Of a DNA stretch of 64,000 bases, positions 57,531 to 64,000 are shown one piece after another. Within the stretch, counting starts at the first letter, position 1. The number at the start of each line of letters is the position of its first letter. The notes under the pieces are model-generated. The model saw only the letters and a program-made list of their open reading frames with translations. It was not told where the DNA came from and searched no databases. Source of the stretch: Acanthococcus lagerstroemiae. Taxonomy: Eukaryota > Arthropoda > Insecta > Hemiptera > Eriococcidae. The position numbers and the translations under genes were made by a program. The stretch spans positions 67,444,101 through 67,508,100 of the forward strand of contig CM063106.1 of NCBI GenBank assembly GCA_031841125.1, written 5' to 3'.

Positions 57531-60065
57531 CAAAACAGTAAACGGGGTAAGTCCAATAAAGTAATTGGTAGTACAAAACGCGAATCTCTTTATTGTAAAA
57601 ATTACGCGTTTACAGCAACCGAGAAACTGTTGGGAATCACTCGATTCCAAAATTGACTGTGATCTTGCTAAACTTGCTTTTCTCGCATCCATCTCTACTC
57701 CACGACGTGCGCATGTGCGAATACTGAAAACTGAACAGCAGCTGATACTGTCCGTTGATAACGAATATCTCACACCATTAACACTATTAACGCTAGTGAC
57801 GCTAGGCAATCGCTACACTCTCTCTCATTCCTTGTGATCTTCATGGCGTGATAGACTTACCCCCTTTTTGCTTACGGGGTGATTTTCAAAGTCGTTTTTC
57901 TCTGCAAAAACTTCGTTTCCAAAGCGCGTTACTGGCACCGTAGGTTGGTCTGTTTCAGGACTATCTCGCTGTGGTCGTAACTCAAAACCGCCCAAAAGTG
58001 TACTTATCCCCTTTTTGCAAAAGCATATTCGTATATATACACTGCTATACGTACTTGATTTTGACAGATTTTCAAAACATAACTTGCCCTCCCCACTATA
58101 TCATTTACCCCCTCGAGAACCATAGTCTGGCTACAGGCCTGCATCCAAGATATATAGTCTGCATAAATATTTTTGGATGTTAATAACTTTCTTGGAAGGC
58201 CATTCGTCAAATGAAGTCCAGGCCTGTTTACGTTATATGCAACGTCGAGTTCCACGAACACTTCGCATCCTTATACGAGAATTTGTCTCCGAACCACGAC
58301 CTTTGGTAATTTTGAACGATGAGTAAAACAAACAGAGCAGTGCTACGGGCTCCTTGGGGCATTTGTAGACGGCAAGGTCGCCGATGTCCGATCGCCACGA
58401 TGCGGTGAAAACTGAGAAGGAAAAAACTGATAAAAGATAAGTTTAAAGATTTTTCGGTGCGGTGACTGAGCCGCATGGTAAACATTGGCGAGTAAATACG
58501 CGGATGTATAAATAACATGTGTGAGAAATAAATAAAGTATCTTCGACAGGAGAGTGAAAAAAAGCGGTTTTCTTTACACCATATAGGTACAGCATACCAC
58601 TATCTGTGACAGTAAACAAAGGATCAACGCGAGCAGCTTTTTCACCTATCGACTCTTCGCAGTTCGGAATATCAGTTACTAATTTATTTGCACTCGCAGC
58701 TTGTATTACAGGCCATCAGCGGCTGATTCCGATCCAGTATTTCGCATATCCCGAATTATTCGCACTGCCTCTCTTCCAGCCATCGCAGATCGGCAAAGGT
58801 CAGGAGTAGGTACGACTATGAGCGTATACTTGAATTACAATTAGTTCGGGAACTTGGGCTCGTTTATATAGCTCATATTGCACGCTCTGCAGCAGGTAAA
58901 ACTAACAAACATGCATCACTTACCGACATGGGCGATGGTTGCTGGTCTCAGGAGGAGTGTCTAGAAGCAGGCGGGTATTCAATATATAACAGACATTCGA
59001 AAGATTTAAGCAACTGGCTCGGCCTTTGCCGTGCGCCCGATACCAATTACCATTTTCGTAAATACGTTTTCATAATTACTCGGAATAATTGATCGGTTTC
59101 CGAGCGCCGCGGTGAAAAGTGAATTCGTTTCCGATGGCCACAAAACGTGCGCACCGGCTGAGTACCCTTTAATTATTCATTTTGGTGGCTGCACACCGGA
59201 TTTACACGCATGTAGCACGTACCCTCTCGGCGAACGTCGTTTTTCAACTACCCTATAATTTAAACATTATAAACATATTTACTTATACATTGTTTTCGCT
59301 GCTCTCGGCCTAATTAATTTAAATTTGACAAGGTTATTAAGCGAAAACGTTTTGTTTTAAATTTGTCCAGTCTGGAGTAGGTTTATACTAATTATTTCAA
59401 GCGGTGGTTCCTCGCGTACGCGTAGGTCAGGTGGTCAGATCTCTCGGTCCGGCGGTGCCGCGATCGAATTAAAATACAATTATGAAAGCCATTTTCGATG
59501 TACACTTTGCAGCAGAAAATGCAACCGTGCGCTCGGCTACTCGCTTCGCGGGTTCTACGGAGTACCGATGGCAAGACTAACCTGAAGCTGTGAGCTAATA
59601 AAATAAATTGGAGAGCCTTAGCCTTTTCTAAGACACTTGGCATCGGGGACATGCTCCCCCCCTTCTGGGAAGTGGTGCGAAACATCTCAGAAGAAGTATC
59701 TCTGAGAGGGGCCTCATGCGGCAATTAAGGACCATCATTGAGGATGAACCGTGCATTTTGTGATACACATCTGAGATTTGGTACCGTTGTTTTCAAGACA
59801 CCATTTAACAATTCTAGATGTGGGACACGGGTTTCCACCCCTTTCGGAGACTCCTTTTGGGGTTTTTTAACCCCCTAAAATTCGGTTTTCTTAAAATATC
59901 TCTTAACAGTGGAATTCTAGAGAAAAAAGTTTTAAATAAAAGTTGTTCTCAATCAAATTCTCTACAAAATAATATATAAATATGTCACACTATAGGCCTG
60001 ATAGAAGATCCAAAAACGTCATTTGAAAATTAGTGTTTTTTTTTTAAACTGCAAATTTACATATT
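57531..60065. other. No gene recognised
   Basis: Mixed-composition DNA. Some parts (57640-57840, 58300-59200 and 59400-59560) are CpG-richer and free of internal repeats. No ORF has a recognisable domain. A distant enhancer or decayed retroelement cannot be told apart here. Confidence 0.4.
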
Positions 60066-60335
60066 GTGGTGAAGAACGCTCCCGAACATTCGAGATAAGC
60101 GAAAAAAGGTCGACACGTTTCGAGCAGCAGAATAGAAGTTTGATAATGCGAGCGATAACGCCGGGATGTATAAAGGCCGCTGGCCGACGTGGTATAGTCT
60201 GGTTTTGTATGCGATAAACTGTGCGTTCTCAAAGCGATCTAGTTACTGTTTTTGTGCGTTTGTATTAGTGTGACATTAAAAGTTCTTAGTACGTGTTTTC
60301 GTGCGTTTTTCGGTGCGAATCTCGTTACAATATTC
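60066..60335 (+). promoter_or_regulatory. Heat-shock-type promoter repeat, copy 2
   Basis: Same order as at 32-317: GAA 60074-60076, CTC 60079-60081, GAA 60084-60086, TTC 60089-60091 and GAT 60094-60096, at exact 5-bp steps. A TATA box tataaa follows at 60169-60174. Seventeen bases present in copy 1 between two 'cgataa' words are missing. Similarity ends at about 60335. It lies about 1.9 kb upstream of, and in the same orientation as, the Ty3/gypsy-like gag. Whether it drives that element is unknown. Confidence 0.6.
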
Positions 60336-62241
60336 TAATCACTTACTTTGGAATATGGCTTCGGAAGGGAATTTTCGGAACAAAACTCGTTTCTTGTGCA
60401 ACTTTCAATAAAATTAGTGCATGCGCTTCCTAGACAATATGCAGTCGTCCAGTAGACAACTTACAGCTTTATGCGGGATGCACAAAGATCATCATTCCAT
60501 ATCTTGAGCGTGAGTTTGTGTCTGTGACTCGAATGGATGTTGTGTGGGTTTGTTACCAAAAGAACAGTCTGAAAAATGCAACTCGAGATAAGCAAGGTGC
60601 TGAGGTTTTAATCAAGGTTATATCTGGCACAAAAATCCCAAAGAATTGGGTTTGACTTCGAAAAGCTGTTTCATTTTTTCGCAAACAAAATTTCGAGCAT
60701 GGAGGTTCCTGCTCAGTGGCGTGCAGTGATTTTTCCTAGGAGGTAAGCGATAAGCGTAAAGGTGAAGTAAAAATCAGAATAAAAATATGAAACATGCTGC
60801 TAATGGCACTGATGAAATTATTCAAATTGTGTTGTATCCCTGTGTAGGGTTATTCCGTATGAATTTTTTTTTTCTGTGACGGATAATAGACACAGGGACG
60901 TATCACCGAAGATTTTTCCTCTAGGGGGGGGGGGCAACAATTATGAGAGTCCCAACTGATTCAACTCAAAATAACGAGTATCAAAGGGGGGGGGGGACTT
61001 TTGACTTGTTAGATTTTTCCAACTGACTCAACTCAAAATTTCCAAACATCACAGAAAAAAAAACCTTTGACTTGCTGGATTTTTCCAAATTCGCACATCA
61101 ATTCCCAAGTATCAAAGCAAAAAAAAAAAAAACTTTTTGACTTGTTGAATTTTTCCAACTCCGTCTGATTGAAATTGTAAATTTTCCCAATTGCTGAGTG
61201 AAAAATTCTTACAGAGGAGGGGTTTCCCTCCCTCATCGGTACATCTCTGAATAGGCATGACTAACAAAACAGTTTTCCGCTATCTTCGCAACCAGTTAAC
61301 TACAAAATGTTTTCATATTTCAATACGCAGCAATGTCTAGTAAAACTCGAACAACCTCTCTTTTGCTCAGTTTTTAAGAATGATAATTCTGGTTTAGGCA
61401 TCCCACCATTAATAATTTCTAATTGTTCACTAAGAGTAAGTCGCGAAAACAGTTTTTCAATATGATCTCGAATACGCATTTTGGGGGCAAAAAAACACTG
61501 AGCATTCGAACATAATGCGTTGACTAGTAGAAGAACATAATCACGTTTCACTGTCATCTTCGACGTTCATGTGTACCATATCCAAGCCGAGGGGAGCCAG
61601 AATCAGAGTGCTTCTAGAACGCAACCAAACGCACAGGTTTTGTCACGTTGAACATGCTAGTGTGTTTTTGTGTTGGTAACTAACAGGGAGGCAGAGCGTA
61701 AGTCGAGCAGTGCTTTCAGTGTGGAAAATAAGAGTTAGATCCAACGCACACCTTGCTGGCCTACACGAATATATATATATGTAAGATTCATTTACTCGCT
61801 ATTATTCTTATCTCCCTCTGAATCTTGTTCTTTCCCATTTATCGTTTATTCGCTCTCTATTACCTGATTAATCTTGTCGTATCTAAACACCTTTTCCTTG
61901 ATACACTTTCGTTTCATAATTCAGTGTGCTCTCTGTCGTTCTGTTGACGGTTCGTTTTTCTCACACAGAAACGACTTGTTTTTGGAATTAGCTGTTAATT
62001 TAAAAATAAAGCTCATTCCTTCAGTCGTTTCGCCTTTATTGATCGCTCGTCGCACTCAGAAATATTATAAATTCCAAAAACATTTACTGTTTCGTGAATT
62101 TCGCTTTTAACCTTTTATTTCACTCTCAAGATTTTTTTTTCTCGAATTGTGCATTCGTCTTCGAATATTTTGTTCGTAACCGATTTTTTTTTTCCTCAAG
62201 AACTTTATTTACTGTTCGAATTTTTCATCTTCTTACTGATC
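60336..62241 (+). other. Leader/unassigned region upstream of gag
   Basis: No convincing ORF. An (AT)n tract lies at 61770-61780, and CT-rich text at 61800-61900 has the look of an untranslated leader. No clear primer-binding site or LTR end was identified; 'ttggtaactaacaggg' near 61671 is only a weak candidate. A family C repeat (60893-61255) interrupts the region. Confidence 0.35.
60893..61255 (-). repeat. Dispersed repeat family C, copy 3
   Basis: Shares 'ccaactgactcaactcaaaa', 'gacttgttgaatttttccaa', 'aattgctgagtgaaaaat' and 'ctcatcggtaca' with the copies at 27424 and 31535. Two runs of eight or more G (60923-60933 and 60986-60995) are included. Confidence 0.75.
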
Positions 62242-63435
62242 ATGTCAACTCGAATCACGTTTACTTTCGCTAGCGAAGCCTCTCTGTTGAGCCCAAAGAC
62301 TACTGTCATCCATGTCAAAACTATGCAACTGGTACAGGATGGTCCGGTCTATGCGTTCCAGCCGGATCTACAGGCTGTCGAACTACACCAAGAATTGCTC
62401 TCAACCGCAGCAGGTAAACTTGTAAAAAAGGCTCTTGATACACGCGGAAAATTTCGAACCGTCCACATTACCTGCACCTCGGACCTCTTTATAAAATACG
62501 TCGATACTGACGGCAACCCTGTTTTCATGGACACGCTTCTCGAAGAATGGAGACCACCGGCACGCTCTGCAGCATACTCCACTATGTCATCCTCCAACAC
62601 CGCTCTCAACCTAAATGATGTACAACCAACACAGGAGGAACCAAAAAGGAAATCTTTATCATCAATTACAAAGGATATGGTCCTTGAGAAGTTTGGTAAA
62701 AGTCAAGTTAATGCAGCGTCATGGATAGACATTTTTGAATCAGAATGTGCCCGGTTGGACATTGAAGAGGGAAGATATTGGGAAGCCTTACGTCTTTTTC
62801 TGGAGGGTCACGCTTTGAGTTGGTACGATTCACGACGCCAAACTCTCAGGGATTCAACTTGGAATTCGTGGAGAGCGCTCTTTCTAGATTCGTTTGCACC
62901 AAAGGGTTGGTCCGATGTTCGCGCTGCACTCTCTTTTCGCTACATTTCCGGTTCACTGGTGGAATATGCGATTCGTAAAGAAAATTTATTGATTAATATG
63001 TATCGTAGGATTGACGAAGAGATGCGCATATTGTTAATCACCGCCAACCTACCCTACACAGTTCAAGAAAAGCTTGATCGCTCTGAAATACCATCCGTAA
63101 GTGAATTATTTAAAAAATTAAACGTGATTGATCGTCCCACTCGCTCTATTCGTTCGCCAAATGACCCGTTGCCTCGCTCAAATAGTAGTAACGCAGCTAA
63201 CGCATCTGCTTCAATTAAACTTCGCGTACCTTGCGGATATTGTGTAAAAAAGGGTTTTGAACGTTTCCACGCTGAATCAAATTGTATTACAAAAACGCTT
63301 GATCAGAAACGTAATGCAAATAAATTTAACGTAAATACTGACTCGAATAGTCAGAAGTCAAAAAACCATGTAATGAATAGTTTAGATGTTAACGAAGTTC
63401 TTGACGAAATCGAAGTACAGTCAAAAAACGTGTAA
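62242..63435 (+). CDS. gag: Ty3/gypsy-like retrotransposon Gag
   Basis: The chosen start MSTRITF at 62242 gives 397 residues; the frame is open 31 codons further upstream, but that part is a Phe/Leu-rich reading of T-rich leader DNA. Residues about 140-280 match the retrotransposon Gag (capsid) fold seen in Ty3/gypsy elements, with WIDIFESEC, ALRLFLEGHALSWYDSR and WNSWRALFLDSFAPKGW. A zinc-knuckle-like motif lies at C331, C334, H343 and C348; the C-x2-C-x9-H-x4-C spacing is longer than the standard C-x2-C-x4-H-x4-C. No stop or frameshift interrupts it, suggesting a young element. It ends six bases after a -1 slippery site that leads into pol. It would form the particle that packages the element's RNA. 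Confidence 0.85.
   Translation: MSTRITFTFASEASLLSPKTTVIHVKTMQLVQDGPVYAFQPDLQAVELHQELLSTAAGKLVKKALDTRGKFRTVHITCTSDLFIKYVDTDGNPVFMDTLLEEWRPPARSAAYSTMSSSNTALNLNDVQPTQEEPKRKSLSSITKDMVLEKFGKSQVNAASWIDIFESECARLDIEEGRYWEALRLFLEGHALSWYDSRRQTLRDSTWNSWRALFLDSFAPKGWSDVRAALSFRYISGSLVEYAIRKENLLINMYRRIDEEMRILLITANLPYTVQEKLDRSEIPSVSELFKKLNVIDRPTRSIRSPNDPLPRSNSSNAANASASIKLRVPCGYCVKKGFERFHAESNCITKTLDQKRNANKFNVNTDSNSQKSKNHVMNSLDVNEVLDEIEVQSKNV
63423..63429 (+). promoter_or_regulatory. -1 ribosomal frameshift site, A AAA AAC
   Basis: In the gag frame the bases read (tc)A AAA AAC, the canonical X XXY YYZ slippery heptamer, two codons before the gag stop (63433-63435). The long pol frame is exactly the -1 frame, so slippage here would make Gag-Pol. 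No clear downstream pseudoknot was worked out. Confidence 0.8.
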
Positions 63436-64000
63436 GCCCTCCGCTTCTTTTATTGGATTTTGCTTGTGGGGACTTTTGTGGAAAATCTTTATACGACCCT
63501 GGGTCAAACTCTTCTGCAATTACGCTGGATACTCTTAAAAAAATTAAAAATTCCACATACCTCAAAAAGCCGGGCAGGTTCAGTACTATGAGCGGGACAG
63601 GGCAGTTATTAGGTTATACTATTATTACTGTAACGATAGGGAATATTACGCACAAAGTTTTAGTTTCGGTCCTTGATTCGAACTTTCGTCATTTTGACTT
63701 TGTGTTGGGTCTTGATTTAATTCCGTTATTTAAATTGCGTTTAGACGAAAACCTTAAATTGTCTCAGTCTAATAACGTAAAATTTCTGACGCTAGATATA
63801 AATACACAAACTTTTAACTTTCTCAATATTGAAAGACTAGATGACAAAATTTCACATTTGCAGCTGGATAAAAAAGATAAAGTAAAACAATTAATTCTTA
63901 GTAATAGTAAAGTTTTTGCTAAACACGCTTTCGACATCGGAAACGTAGTGAACTACGAATGTAAAATTGAATTATCAAGTAATAGGTTTGTGGCTAAGAA
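63429..64000 (+). CDS. pol: Ty3/gypsy-like Pol, protease and start of reverse transcriptase (cut by window end)
   Basis: Entered by -1 frameshift from gag, the frame is open for 190 codons to the last base. The retropepsin-like domain has its presumed catalytic Asp at 63495-63497, in LYDPGSNSSAI; the usual D-(T/S)-G reads D-P-G here. The conserved second half of the protease fold reads FVLGLDLIPLFKL. A spacer rich in Asn, Lys and Leu follows, then FDIGNVVNYECKIEL, which resembles the segment just before the RT palm in Ty3/gypsy elements. The RT catalytic motifs, RNase H and integrase would lie beyond the window. Confidence 0.8.

Noticed and set aside
62149..62241. Upstream 31-codon extension of gag
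   Set aside because: A Phe/Leu-rich reading of T-rich leader DNA; the MSTRITF start fits better.

Overview
The window looks like nuclear DNA of an arthropod, most likely an insect. It is AT-rich, crowded with decayed transposons, and contains one spliced gene whose zinc fingers match the Odd-skipped family, closest to insect bowl (brother of odd with entrails limited). The order cannot be fixed from the sequence. No rRNA, tRNA, CRISPR array or prokaryotic operon was seen.

Host gene. A bowl-like C2H2 transcription factor lies on the minus strand. One coding exon is at 40515-41209 and a second at 21900-22299. They are joined by an 18.2 kb phase-2 intron that cuts zinc finger 2 between its two zinc-binding histidines. 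A 31-bp stretch of 5' UTR with a five-codon uORF precedes the ATG, behind a good splice acceptor. The upstream 5' UTR exon is not proven; a CpG-rich candidate with a CAG|GTAACG donor lies at about 49.17-49.44 kb. The apparent stop sits just after a GTAAGT donor, so the true C-terminus may lie in a further exon downstream, or two isoforms may exist.

Transposon landscape. Left flank (1-21.6 kb): a heat-shock-element/TATA promoter-like repeat at the very start; foldback elements; a Tc1 transposase fragment; a 2.5 kb Jockey-type LINE with a mutated FADD box; two possible LTRs, one followed by a doubled tRNA-Ser primer-binding site; MULE remnants including a SWIM zinc finger; and a three-copy repeat family that caught two separate DNA-transposon insertions with recognisable empty sites. 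The intron holds fragments of at least four LINEs, two inverted mariner transposase ends, two ~80-bp hairpin elements, GGGTAAC-rich terminal-inverted-repeat elements, tandem palindromes and several dispersed families. The right flank (41-60 kb) is mostly unassigned, with foldback elements and a 270-bp direct duplication.

Right edge. From about 62.2 kb to the window end lies the 5' part of an apparently intact Ty3/gypsy-like retrotransposon: a gag ORF, a canonical A AAA AAC slippery heptamer six bases before the gag stop, and a pol frame in the -1 phase that stays open to the last base. A second copy of the heat-shock-type promoter repeat lies 1.9 kb upstream of it.

Most repeats were found by eye from mutual similarity inside the window, so boundaries are approximate unless target duplications or empty sites are cited.
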